64,000 nucleotides of DNA from Chitinophaga sp. sic0106 (lineage in GTDB: Bacteria > Bacteroidota > Bacteroidia > Chitinophagales > Chitinophagaceae). The stretch spans positions 1 through 64,000 of the forward strand of contig NZ_JAHUWJ010000002.1 of the NCBI RefSeq assembly GCF_019219075.1. The letters are read 5' to 3'. This document shows positions 48,328 through 57,069 of the stretch, in pieces. The notes beneath the pieces were generated by a model. That model saw only the letters and a program-made list of their open reading frames with translations, was not told where the DNA came from and searched no databases. A program made the translations under genes and the position numbers. Position 1 is the first letter of the stretch. Each line of letters starts with the position of its first letter.

Positions 48328-50853
48328 ATGAGCAAATTGTTTACACTTTTGCGTGCGGTCACACTATGTTTGCCCGTAATCTTCTCTGCCCGCTTATCCT
48401 GGGCACAATCCGGAACTAAGGTAATCACGGCGTCCGAGGACACCTACGTAAACAGTAACACGGCTGATGATGCGCGGAATGCCAACTATGGCAGCTCTAC
48501 GCAGTTGCGTTTCCGTTATTCCCAGTCCAGCACCAGTTCTGTCTACAACCTGATTACCTACCTGAAATTTAACCTCGCCGGGCTGGGCCTCCCGGCAGGT
48601 ACCGTGATCGACTCTGCCTTGCTGCAAGGCTCCGTGTATTATTCGCAGTCCGGTACCGGCCACATGTGGCACGTATTACCTGTGGCCAATAACAGCTGGA
48701 CGGAAACTACCGTTACCTGGAATAATAAGCCGGGTATAGGGCCGGATACCTTAAGTGTGGTGGCTAAGCCTGCCACCGCCATCACGGACTCCACGCCTTA
48801 CCGGGCTGCCTGGAAAGGCTTGCAGAGTAGGGTGCAGTCGGCGCTTTCGGGAGACTCTTTGGTTTCTTTTGCCGTATATACGCGGCTGAACTCCGGCGCC
48901 AATACCTCCATGTATTCCCGGGAATGGACCAACCCGATGCAGCGCCCGCAACTCACCATCTATTATCATACCGACAGTATTACCACACCGCCACAGCGGC
49001 AGGTGGAAACCAGGAAGCACAATCTCAACATCATTTATTTTCTGCCTACAGATGTGGATACCGTGGCAAACTATCGGCAACGACTAAACGGAATTATGTT
49101 GCAGGCACAGGATTTTTACCGCAAGTGGATGAACTATTACGGCTATACGAATGAAACATTCGGTATGCGTAAAGATGCCGATGGATTGGTTAAAATCAGC
49201 GTGCTGCGTGGGTTGTACGATAAAACACAGTATCCCTACGATGGAGGGGGAGCCAAAATTATTCCGGAGGTAAATGCTTATTTTGCTGCTAACCCCGGCG
49301 AGAAAAATAGTACACATACGTTGGTAATATTGCCTACTTCCGGCTATAATCCATTTTATGGTTTAGGTAATGGCTGGTGCTTTGCCCTCGACAACCCTGA
49401 CATCGACACAAATTATTTTGCCACCGGTGGTACCTCTGCCTATATTGGTGGATTGGTACATGAGCTGGGCCACGGCTTAAACCTGCCGCACGACAAAGAA
49501 CGCGTTTCCGAAAAAGCCGATCCGGCAAAAGGAACAGCCTTAATGGGCAGTGGTAACAGTACCTACGGTCGCGCGGCCACCTTCCTCACCGCCGGCGAAT
49601 GCGCGGTGCTGCATACCTGCGAAGTATTCAGAACAGAAGATACGATCAGCGATTTGTATGGTGGCGGAACGGCGTCGTTTATTAATTTCCATTCAAGCTA
49701 TAGTGGTGGGAATATTCACCTTTCAGGGAAATTCACGGCTACCAAATCAGTCAGCAATATTGTGATTTACAATGATCAGGACGATGATGGCGCCAACTAC
49801 GATCAGCTTGCCTGGGTGGCAAATAAAGTGGGTACGGATAGTTTTAATGTAGCCATGCCGGTAGCTGAATTCTGGAAGAAATACAGCACTTATACCTTAC
49901 GTATCAAGTTTGTGTTTACCAATGGCTCTTCGAAGGAGCTGGTGTTCCCGTACCGTTTTGAGAATAATATACCGGTGCTGGATATAAATTTTGCGCCATC
50001 CAGCAGGCCGGAAGGTATTAAACCAGCGGCAGATACGTATATCCGTAACGGTGGCAGTGCCACTACTAATTTTGGGAATGACTCCTCGCTGGCGATAAAG
50101 CCCGATCCTAACAGTGGCTATAAAAGAGAGACTTTCCTGAAGTTCCGCCTAAGTGACTATACCGGCAATTTAGCGAATGTGGATACGGTGAGGTTGCATC
50201 TGAAAGTCAGGAGCGTGAATACGAATGGTGGAAAAACCAGCCTGGTAGTTAAATGGGCCGCCAAAAGCAACTGGGATAACTCAGATGGCAATAGTCTCAC
50301 CTGGAATAAATGGGTAGCCGATTCCGTGCACCTGGACTCCCTGAATGCGGGCTACTATTACGGTGGCAACTGGATGACCTGGAACCTTACCAAAGACAGT
50401 TTGCTGAGCCATATCCGCCAGGGTGATTCTGTGCTGGTGTTTCATATTTATGGCAATCTGACTAACGCAGACGCCAGTACGTCGGACATAACATTTTATG
50501 CCAATGAATCGGCGCTGCCTGGTGACAGGCCTTCCTTATCGCTGACAGTAGGCAGCAGTTTGCAGGCGCTGAATAAAACCGCGTTGATGGCTGCACCGTT
50601 GTACACCACGGAAACCAGGGCCGCTGCACCGCTGGAGGTATTTCCGAATCCCGGTGCCAGTACTGTCTATATAAAATCAGCCATAAACGGAAATGTATTG
50701 ATTACTAACGGTAACGGATATACGGTAAAAAGAGTGCGGGTGGTAAAAGGGAGCAATAACAGTGTAACTGTTGCAGGTCTTCCGGCCGGGACTTACTACA
50801 TGCGTCCGGAGGTAGGTAATTATGGTGCCGTGAAATTTATTGTAACATTGTAG
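48328..50853 (+). CDS. T9SS-exported DNRLRE metalloprotease (841 aa)
   Basis: A signal peptide (ending SARLSWAQ) and a first DNRLRE domain (about 28-215, 'ASEDTYVNSNTADDARNANY') are followed by a zincin domain with the metal site 'HELGHGLNLPHD' (about 378-389). A second DNRLRE domain follows (about 565-745, 'AADTYIRNGGSATTNFGNDS'), and a C-terminal type IX secretion sorting domain ('LEVFPNPGASTVYIKSA', ending KFIVTL). The protein is probably surface-attached or secreted through the T9SS and acts as a metallopeptidase. Confidence 0.85.
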   Translation: MSKLFTLLRAVTLCLPVIFSARLSWAQSGTKVITASEDTYVNSNTADDARNANYGSSTQLRFRYSQSSTSSVYNLITYLKFNLAGLGLPAGTVIDSALLQGSVYYSQSGTGHMWHVLPVANNSWTETTVTWNNKPGIGPDTLSVVAKPATAITDSTPYRAAWKGLQSRVQSALSGDSLVSFAVYTRLNSGANTSMYSREWTNPMQRPQLTIYYHTDSITTPPQRQVETRKHNLNIIYFLPTDVDTVANYRQRLNGIMLQAQDFYRKWMNYYGYTNETFGMRKDADGLVKISVLRGLYDKTQYPYDGGGAKIIPEVNAYFAANPGEKNSTHTLVILPTSGYNPFYGLGNGWCFALDNPDIDTNYFATGGTSAYIGGLVHELGHGLNLPHDKERVSEKADPAKGTALMGSGNSTYGRAATFLTAGECAVLHTCEVFRTEDTISDLYGGGTASFINFHSSYSGGNIHLSGKFTATKSVSNIVIYNDQDDDGANYDQLAWVANKVGTDSFNVAMPVAEFWKKYSTYTLRIKFVFTNGSSKELVFPYRFENNIPVLDINFAPSSRPEGIKPAADTYIRNGGSATTNFGNDSSLAIKPDPNSGYKRETFLKFRLSDYTGNLANVDTVRLHLKVRSVNTNGGKTSLVVKWAAKSNWDNSDGNSLTWNKWVADSVHLDSLNAGYYYGGNWMTWNLTKDSLLSHIRQGDSVLVFHIYGNLTNADASTSDITFYANESALPGDRPSLSLTVGSSLQALNKTALMAAPLYTTETRAAAPLEVFPNPGASTVYIKSAINGNVLITNGNGYTVKRVRVVKGSNNSVTVAGLPAGTYYMRPEVGNYGAVKFIVTL

Positions 50854-50938
50854 AGATGGGCTGTGCCCTTCTCCTCGATTTTAGCAGATGGGCTGTGCCT
50901 ATCTCCCTGCATTTGAGAGACGGGCGCAGCCCGTCTCT
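50854..50938. repeat. REP-like cluster of small palindromes, with terminator
   Basis: Two copies of agatgggctgtgcc 32 bp apart (50854-50867, 50886-50899), each with an imperfect dyad, and a perfect 10-bp hairpin agagacgggc-gca-gcccgtctct (50916-50938) of the same core. The last can terminate the metalloprotease transcript. Related short palindromes in this form are typical of REP-like elements. Confidence 0.5.
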
Positions 50939-50951
50939 ACAAAATATTATA

Positions 50952-51767
50952 TTAAGATGCCAGCGTATCTTTTTCCAGCAATCTTGTCCGCATAGAATAT
51001 GCTTTATCAGGACTATACAGGAAGAGGCAGCTGCCATTACGAATCCGTTCAATCACTTTTTTGTGAATGAATTCCGGAATTGCCGGGCAGCCGAGGCTGC
51101 GGCCAATGTAGCCCTGGGTTTTTACCAATGCTTCATTTACATAGTTGGCGCTGTGCATTACGATGCCGCGCGCCAGCGCATTATCGTTAATACCTCTTTC
51201 TTCGCCCAGGAGGCGCAGGGAATAGCCATGCTGCCCCATATAGGTGTTACCTGTTACAAAAAAGCCCAGACTGCTTTTAAAGCTGTTAGGCTGATTGGAG
51301 AATGCATTGGCATTGAGGGTGCCGGAACCTCTTCCATGAGATACCAGCGTGTTGAACAGCACGATTTTATTCTGCAGGTCAATCACAAATAAACGCTTCT
51401 TACTGGAGGGTAGTGAGAAGTCAATAATAGAAATCACCTTATCGTTCTTGAGTTTGCCTTCGCTGTTCAGCTTTTCATAACCTACCATGGCATTGTCAAA
51501 TGCTTCCTCGCTCAGTCCGAGTGAATCAAGACCCATCTCTGCGTAAAGGTCCGGCTGTTGGATGGAATCTGCTGCGGGGGTAGTGGTAGTGGCTTTGTAA
51601 GCGCTGGCACTGCTTTTATCAATACTGCTAAAGGTGGTAATAAGGAATGCAAAAACACAAACTGTAAATGCAAACACTAACGGTTTAATCACTTGCTTCT
51701 TTTTCAATTTCACGCCGTAATGTTTTAATGGTTTTACATATTTTGTTTTAAAAATTTGAAAAAACAC
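50952..51767 (-). CDS. L,D-transpeptidase-like protein (YkuD_2 type) (271 aa)
   Basis: An N-terminal membrane anchor (about residues 28-46, KPLVFAFTVCVFAFLITTF) precedes a murein L,D-transpeptidase-like catalytic domain. The region 'KRLFVIDLQNKIVLFNTLVS', HGRGSG, 'GIVMHSANYVNE' and the catalytic-Cys motif 'GRSLGCPAI' (near 230) identify the YkuD_2 family. It likely acts on peptidoglycan from the periplasm. The start appears to be GTG at 51767; an alternative is not obvious. Confidence 0.8.
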   Translation of the reverse strand: MFFQIFKTKYVKPLKHYGVKLKKKQVIKPLVFAFTVCVFAFLITTFSSIDKSSASAYKATTTTPAADSIQQPDLYAEMGLDSLGLSEEAFDNAMVGYEKLNSEGKLKNDKVISIIDFSLPSSKKRLFVIDLQNKIVLFNTLVSHGRGSGTLNANAFSNQPNSFKSSLGFFVTGNTYMGQHGYSLRLLGEERGINDNALARGIVMHSANYVNEALVKTQGYIGRSLGCPAIPEFIHKKVIERIRNGSCLFLYSPDKAYSMRTRLLEKDTLAS

Positions 51768-52031
51768 GAATTACGAATTTACCGAATTTCTGTCGTATAA
51801 ATGCAGTAAAAAGGCCGTTTGAGCCCGCTTGGAAAGTCGTTTTAACATCAGGTTTACATAGGTCAATAAATTGTATATATTTATTCTTTAAAGACAATGC
51901 TGGTTTATTGGCGGACAATATTCGTAAAACCTTATCAGTGAAGGGTTTTATCTTTGGAGTACGTTTCGTTTAAATCAAATCAACCAATTGAATATTAAAA
52001 GGTAGGTGCCTTAGTATCTAATATTATACTT

Positions 52032-53735
52032 ATGAAAAGAATGCTCTTGTCTATCCTCGGTATTGCCTGTGCTACCTGCCTTTTTGCGGCACCAGGGCAG
52101 CCGGTGGCGGAATTAATTCAACGCGTGGAAGCAGATGTAAACGGCCTCAATAAAGTGTATATCTTCCCGGACAGCCCGGAGTATTACACACGTATGCGGC
52201 AGTATTATAACAGCATATTGCAGGAATTAAAACAGATTAATTTCCGGGACCTGCCCACCACAGAACAGGTAGATTATCTGCTGTTGCAGCGTAACCTCCT
52301 GCAGGAAATTAAGGACATTGACCTTAACGCGCAGGCATATACGCAAATAGTACCGCTGGTGCCTTTTGCAGATGATATCATGCAGCTACAGATCCGGCGG
52401 CGCCGTGGTGATACGCCTGATGCCCAGCAGGTAGCGATTACCCTGAATAAAGTGCAGCAGGCGATAGGCGCGGTCCGGAGCAGTGCTGCCAAAAATCAGC
52501 AGTTAACCGCGGCTGATTTCCGGAAGGCATCGGCTATCGTAACCAGCCTTCAGAAAGGATTACAGCAGGTCTATGATTTTTACTACAACTATGATCCGCA
52601 ATTTACCTGGTGGGTAAAGGAGCCTTACCAGAAAACGGATAGCGCCCTTGCTAAATATGCAGCCTATCTCAATTATGAGCTGGCGGACAAAGCTGATAAA
52701 TCACTGGATGCCAGCGGTATCAAAGGCTCGCCTATTGGCAAGGCCGCCCTTACCGACCTATTACAGTTTGAAATGATTCCTTATTCTCCGGAAGATTTGG
52801 TGGCTATTGCCAACCGGGAATTTGAATGGTGCGATAAGGAAATGCTGAAAGCCTCCGCGGCACTTGGTTATGGCCAGGACTGGAAAAAGGCACTGGCAAA
52901 AATCAAAGAAAACTACGTAGCACCTGGCCGTCAGCCTGAGCTGATCCACCGCCTGGCGGATGAAGCCATTCAGTTTGTAGAAGAGCGGAAGCTGGTCACC
53001 ATTCCTGCATTGGCCAAAGAAAGCTGGCGCATGTTTATGCTGAGCAAGGAACAACAGCGGTTTGCACCTTTCTTTCTGGGTGGGGCATCGATCTTAATTG
53101 CCTATCCTACCATGGATATGGAGGAGAGTGCTAAAGAGATGAGTTTGCGCAGTAATAACTATGGTTTTGCACATGCGACGGTATTTCATGAACTAATTCC
53201 CGGACATAACCTGCAAGGCTATATGAATCAGCGCTACAAGCCCTACCGCAATATGTTCAATACACCATTTTCCGTGGAAGGGTGGGCGCTTTACTGGGAA
53301 ATGCTCCTGTGGGACAAAGGTTTTCATGCCACCCCCGAAGAAAAGATTGGCGCGCTATTCTGGCGGATGCACAGATGCGCACGCATTATCTTCTCTCTGA
53401 ATTACCACCTGGGCAAATGGACCCCGCAGCAGTGTATTGATTTCCTGGTGGAACGCGTGGGCCATGAGTCTTTCAGTGCGGAGTCGGAAGTGCGCAGATC
53501 CTTTACCGGTGGCTACGGACCGCTCTACCAGATCGCTTATATGATGGGCGGACTCCAGCTGCGTGCGCTACATGCGGAAATGGTTGCAAGCGGCAAAATG
53601 ACAGAGCTGGTTTTTCACGACACCTTTCTGCGGGAAGGTGCTATTCCTGTGGAAATGTTCAGGGCCATCATTACCAAACAGGCGCTGAGCCCGTCTTTCC
53701 AGTCGCAATGGCGATTTGCAGGCGTATTAAAGTGA
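52032..53735 (+). CDS. DUF885-family exported protein (567 aa)
   Basis: A signal peptide (MKRMLLSILGIACATCLFAA) followed by a long helical protein with 'TVFHELIPGHNLQGYMNQRY', the HExxPGH-type metal site of DUF885 peptidase-like proteins, and 'PFSVEGWALYWEMLLWDKGF'. The 'HRCARIIFSLNYHLGKWTPQ' segment is also typical. It is probably a periplasmic zinc-dependent peptidase. It precedes Fpg/Nei by 25 bp in the same direction. Confidence 0.85.
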   Translation: MKRMLLSILGIACATCLFAAPGQPVAELIQRVEADVNGLNKVYIFPDSPEYYTRMRQYYNSILQELKQINFRDLPTTEQVDYLLLQRNLLQEIKDIDLNAQAYTQIVPLVPFADDIMQLQIRRRRGDTPDAQQVAITLNKVQQAIGAVRSSAAKNQQLTAADFRKASAIVTSLQKGLQQVYDFYYNYDPQFTWWVKEPYQKTDSALAKYAAYLNYELADKADKSLDASGIKGSPIGKAALTDLLQFEMIPYSPEDLVAIANREFEWCDKEMLKASAALGYGQDWKKALAKIKENYVAPGRQPELIHRLADEAIQFVEERKLVTIPALAKESWRMFMLSKEQQRFAPFFLGGASILIAYPTMDMEESAKEMSLRSNNYGFAHATVFHELIPGHNLQGYMNQRYKPYRNMFNTPFSVEGWALYWEMLLWDKGFHATPEEKIGALFWRMHRCARIIFSLNYHLGKWTPQQCIDFLVERVGHESFSAESEVRRSFTGGYGPLYQIAYMMGGLQLRALHAEMVASGKMTELVFHDTFLREGAIPVEMFRAIITKQALSPSFQSQWRFAGVLK

Positions 53736-53760
53736 GAATAATAGCTTAATTTTAATTACC

Positions 53761-54537
53761 ATGCCTGAATTACCTGATCTGGAAGTATTCCAGCAAAACT
53801 TATCCGCTGCCCTGCAACACAAAAAGCTGCAGGAAATTGATGTGCCGGTTACCAAACACCTGAAGGTAACATTGACCGCATTAAAAAAAGCGCTGGAAGG
53901 GCAAAAGCTTGAAAAGATAGCCAGGCATGGTAAAGAGCTGTTTTTTTATTTCGGGAAAAATCATGTGCTGGGGATGCACATGATGCTGCATGGAAAACTA
54001 TATCTCCTTAAAAAAAATGAAGAGCAAAAGTTTACTATTGCGACTTTGCGATTTGGAGGCGGTATTTCACTTGTATTGACCGATTTTCAGCGTTCGGCTC
54101 ACCTGACGCTGGACCCGCCTGAAAAAGAGGCGCCTGATGCCCTTTCCAAGGCATTTAATGAGCAATACCTGGAGGCGCAATTGGCAAAAAAGAAAACTAC
54201 CATCAAAAAATACCTGACGGACCAGAAAAATGTACTTGGCATCGGCAATGCCTATGCTGATGAAATTCTTTATACCGCAAAAATTTCACCTTTTTCAATC
54301 AGTAAGGCCATTCCGCCGCAGCAGATAAAAGCCCTGGTAGCCGCTACCCGTAAGGTGCTGAAAGATGCGATCCGCAAGATCAACAAGTCACATCCGGGTA
54401 TTACCAACGGAGAAGTGCGCGACTTCATGCAGGTGCATGTGCCTGGAAAGGAGAAAAGTCCCGGTGGTTACCCCATCCAGCATGTGGATAAGGGCGGACG
54501 TACTTATTTCACTGAAGAGCAGGTGCTTTACTCGTAA
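53761..54537 (+). CDS. Fpg/Nei-family DNA glycosylase without zinc finger (258 aa)
   Basis: The N-terminal MPELPDLEVF has the catalytic Pro2 and Glu3 of formamidopyrimidine/endonuclease VIII glycosylases. The H2TH region is 'VLGIGNAYADEILYTAKISP' with a conserved Asn in GIGNAY. The C-terminus ('HVPGKEKSPGGYPIQHVDKG', 'GRTYFTEEQ') lacks the four zinc-binding cysteines, so it has a zincless finger, as in NEIL1 and some bacterial members. Base-excision repair of oxidised bases. It overlaps the convergent SDR gene by 29 bp. Confidence 0.85.
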   Translation: MPELPDLEVFQQNLSAALQHKKLQEIDVPVTKHLKVTLTALKKALEGQKLEKIARHGKELFFYFGKNHVLGMHMMLHGKLYLLKKNEEQKFTIATLRFGGGISLVLTDFQRSAHLTLDPPEKEAPDALSKAFNEQYLEAQLAKKKTTIKKYLTDQKNVLGIGNAYADEILYTAKISPFSISKAIPPQQIKALVAATRKVLKDAIRKINKSHPGITNGEVRDFMQVHVPGKEKSPGGYPIQHVDKGGRTYFTEEQVLYS

Positions 54538-55330
54538 CCACACTTTCCTGCACGGCTGGCTCGTATATATCTCCTGCAATTTTTTCAACGAATGCTTTCG
54601 GGAAGAATTTAGGCAACCAGGCATTGAGCTTGTTCGTGAAGCCCGGAATGATCTCGGCTTTGCCACTAAACAGGCCCTTTAAGGCTATCCTGGCTACTGA
54701 TTCCGGAGTCATGTTAAATCGATCGGCAATCCTGCGCGTACGGGCATTCATGCCGGCACGGTTCACAAAATCGGTATCGGTACTGCCCGGACTCAATGCA
54801 CTTACTGATACATTGCTGTTGCGCAATTCGTAACGGAGTCCACGGGTAAACGACAAGGCAAAGGCCTTTGTAGATGCATAAATGTTCAGATAGGGCACTG
54901 TTTGATAGGCGGTAGTACTCACCACATTCAGCAGGTATCCTTTTTTGAATTGCCGCAGCACCGGAATGAAAGCATGGGAAAGCCCCACCTGCGCGCGGAT
55001 ATTCACATCTATGATATTGAATTGTGACGCCAGCGGAATTTTCTCAAACTCGCCATTTAAGCCGTAGCCGGCATTATTTACCACTACCGGCAAGCGGTTG
55101 TGAAAATGCGACGACCAGCGGAATACTTCATCAATGGCGTCTTTAGCGGAAAGGTCCTGGTTCAGCGTATGTACGTTCACGTGATACAGTCCAGCAATTT
55201 CTGTGGCCGTATTTTCCAGCGCAGCACCATCCAGGTCTACCAGCAGCAGGTGATAATTTTTTTCAGCAAGAGCCGCCGCTATGGCTTTTCCTATCCCTTT
55301 GGCAGCTCCTGTTACTAATGCATATGACAT
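54509..55330 (-). CDS. Short-chain dehydrogenase/reductase (273 aa)
   Basis: From the ATG at 55330 this encodes a 273-residue classical SDR: cofactor motif TGAAKGIGKAI (near 8), NAGYG (near 90), catalytic Ser in 'LLNVVSTTAYQ' and the YxxxK in 'NIYASTKAFALSF'. Substrate unknown. It follows the PhyH gene by 10 bp and is therefore part of the polycysteine-ORF/PhyH/SDR operon. An upstream in-frame start would only overlap PhyH. Confidence 0.88.
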   Translation of the reverse strand: MSYALVTGAAKGIGKAIAAALAEKNYHLLLVDLDGAALENTATEIAGLYHVNVHTLNQDLSAKDAIDEVFRWSSHFHNRLPVVVNNAGYGLNGEFEKIPLASQFNIIDVNIRAQVGLSHAFIPVLRQFKKGYLLNVVSTTAYQTVPYLNIYASTKAFALSFTRGLRYELRNSNVSVSALSPGSTDTDFVNRAGMNARTRRIADRFNMTPESVARIALKGLFSGKAEIIPGFTNKLNAWLPKFFPKAFVEKIAGDIYEPAVQESVVTSKAPALQ

Positions 55331-55340
55331 ATTCAGTGAT

Positions 55341-56225
55341 TTAATGTTTAGGTTCCAGTATTCCTTCGGGCTTCGCTTTTGCTGCTGCCCATGCTGGTTT
55401 GGCGCCATACAGATGTTGCTTCAGGTGCGCCAGTTTGTGATAGAACGGGGTAGTGCTGCCGGCATGTTTAGGTTGGTAAGCACCGGTGATGATAGGAATG
55501 TACATCACCCGGCGGCGGCTAGCTTCGCCCACATGCGGCGATTGCTGTACACGATGCCATAACCTGCCGTCATGTACGGTAAGATCACCTGCATTTATAT
55601 TAAATCCTGTTTCGTTTTTATCAGGCCTGTTATCAATAAAATATTTTTTCCTGAAGAGGAGCCGCCACAAGCCCTGGTGATGTGTACCCGTGAGCACACG
55701 CAGACCACCGTTGACTGCCGGGCAGTTATCCAGGTGCAATCCAACATTGAGCATTGGCATAATGCGACTGCCGAGGAATAGGTCCCGTGGGCTATCCGTA
55801 TGCCAACCCAGTTGTTTAAACTGACTATCAGCGGAGTTGACATAATGGTTGACCACCAGTCCGTCTTTTTCGTCTTCCCCTATGCGACCACTGTAAGGGC
55901 CCAGGAGTTTGGTGAGCGATTGCAGGCGCGGGTCCTGCAGGAATTCCCGGAGGATGTTGCTGTAATGCGAAGCAAAAGCGATGCGCTGTATGAGTGGTGT
56001 ACCGTCGGCGTCTGTACCGAATTTCAGCGGTATGCCATTTACTTTCTGTATATCATTGCGAAGCAGCCAGTCTTGTACCTGCTGTACTTCACGTATTAAT
56101 AAGGCTACTGTATCCGCATCAATAAAGTTGCGGAACTGGATCACACCATGTTGGTGAAACCATGCAAGATGTTCGGGGGTAACCGTCTGTTCCAGACGGA
56201 ATACGGGTTGGTTATTCGTTTTCAT
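55341..56225 (-). CDS. Phytanoyl-CoA dioxygenase (PhyH) family (294 aa)
   Basis: This 294-residue non-heme Fe(II)/2-oxoglutarate oxygenase has the metal HxD in 'QLGWHTDSPRDLFLG' and the distal His in 'LTVHDGRLWHRVQQSPH'. Members hydroxylate lipids, natural products or halogenated/amino-acid substrates; the substrate here is unknown. It lies between the 32-residue polycysteine ORF and the SDR gene, suggesting a small oxidative pathway. Confidence 0.85.
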   Translation of the reverse strand: MKTNNQPVFRLEQTVTPEHLAWFHQHGVIQFRNFIDADTVALLIREVQQVQDWLLRNDIQKVNGIPLKFGTDADGTPLIQRIAFASHYSNILREFLQDPRLQSLTKLLGPYSGRIGEDEKDGLVVNHYVNSADSQFKQLGWHTDSPRDLFLGSRIMPMLNVGLHLDNCPAVNGGLRVLTGTHHQGLWRLLFRKKYFIDNRPDKNETGFNINAGDLTVHDGRLWHRVQQSPHVGEASRRRVMYIPIITGAYQPKHAGSTTPFYHKLAHLKQHLYGAKPAWAAAKAKPEGILEPKH

Positions 56226-56317
56226 GACGAAAGTTTTTTGTTGGCGGTGAAAAAAAATGCTGTAAGGCTGAAGCGGCCATTGGTGGGATTACCGCAGCAA
56301 TTTGTTTGGGGAAGGGA

Positions 56318-56416
56318 TTAACAACAACAACAATATCCATTGGCGAAGGACAACGTCAGGTATTTCGCAATATTGCGAAAATCAGCCATGGATGTAGTTG
56401 TATTGGAGGTAATCAT
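56318..56416 (-). CDS. Mini-ORF ending in four cysteines (32 aa)
   Basis: A 32-residue ORF, MITSNTTTSMADFRNIAKYL then TLSFANGYCCCC, between a good promoter and the PhyH gene (start 92 bp further on). Four TGT codons precede the stop, in a (TGT)n run. It could be a cysteine-sensing leader peptide, like the polycysteine short ORFs known in mycobacteria, a metal-binding or modified peptide, or a chance ORF. The location just downstream of the promoter is the strongest argument for translation. Confidence 0.45.
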   Translation of the reverse strand: MITSNTTTSMADFRNIAKYLTLSFANGYCCCC

Positions 56417-56433
56417 GGTATTGAATTTTATTA

Positions 56434-56480
56434 GTCTACCAAATTTGTAGACAAATATAGGTGAAAGTTTTATTCCGCAA
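56434..56480 (-). promoter_or_regulatory. Promoter and palindrome of the PhyH operon
   Basis: On the minus strand: TTG (56480-56478), 18-bp spacer, TATATTTG (56459-56452), a near-perfect Bacteroidota promoter. A palindrome gtctac-N7-gtagac (56434-56452) begins at the end of the -7 box and covers the expected start site, so it could be an operator. The polycysteine ORF starts 36 bp past the -7 box. Confidence 0.65.
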
Positions 56481-56495
56481 AAAAATATTTTGCGT

Positions 56496-57068
56496 TTACT
56501 GCGCCAGGAGTTCATGGTAGTCTTTAATAGTATCAATATCAATGATTCCTTCCGGGAAATCGATGGTGGTAACCTGGTCTTTATGGAAGGTGAGTAGCTT
56601 TTTAGCCCCTGTGCTGCCTTGCAGTGCCTGCAATTCAACGAAGTAAGGCTCGCTGAAGAGGGCGGGAGTGCCGGTGTTATATTCATAGCGGCAGGCTACA
56701 ATAGGGGAGCGCAGGGCCTGCATGCGGTGGAGGAGTCGCGCATCAATAAATGGCTGGTCGCATACCAGCAGGAAAAGTTTACTAACGTGTGCGTATATAC
56801 GTAGAAATTCATTGACTGCATAGGCTACGGTATTTCCCATGCCGGCTTCCCAGTTTTCGTTTACGGCTACCTTGCAGTGCAGGCCGGCGATGGCAGGTTT
56901 GATCTGGTCCGCAAAAGCACCCAGTGTAACCAGTACAGGTCCTATATTACTTTCTATAGCGGTAGATGTTATACTTCCCAGCAGGGTATTGCCACGGAAT
57001 GGCAGTAGCTGTTTGGGTTGACCTAGTCGCTGTGAAGCGCCTGCGGCGAGGATGATAATGCCTGTCAT
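56496..57068 (-). CDS. MobA-like nucleotidyltransferase, Mo-cofactor type (190 aa)
   Basis: This 190-residue protein has the MobA/MocA nucleotide-binding start 'MTGIIILAAGASQRLGQPKQ' (LAAGxSxRxGxxK), 'LVCDQPFIDARLLHRM' and 'FSEPYFVELQALQGSTGAKK'. It most resembles MocA-type molybdopterin cytidylyltransferases, which pair with XdhC-type maturation proteins. It starts one base after the XdhC stop, so the two form an operon; no molybdoenzyme gene is in the window. Confidence 0.85.
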   Translation of the reverse strand: MTGIIILAAGASQRLGQPKQLLPFRGNTLLGSITSTAIESNIGPVLVTLGAFADQIKPAIAGLHCKVAVNENWEAGMGNTVAYAVNEFLRIYAHVSKLFLLVCDQPFIDARLLHRMQALRSPIVACRYEYNTGTPALFSEPYFVELQALQGSTGAKKLLTFHKDQVTTIDFPEGIIDIDTIKDYHELLAQ

Positions 57069-57069
57069 G

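Noticed and set aside
56619..57021. Antisense frames over the MobA-like gene
   Set aside because: Opposite a convincing conserved gene; no start signals or family match.
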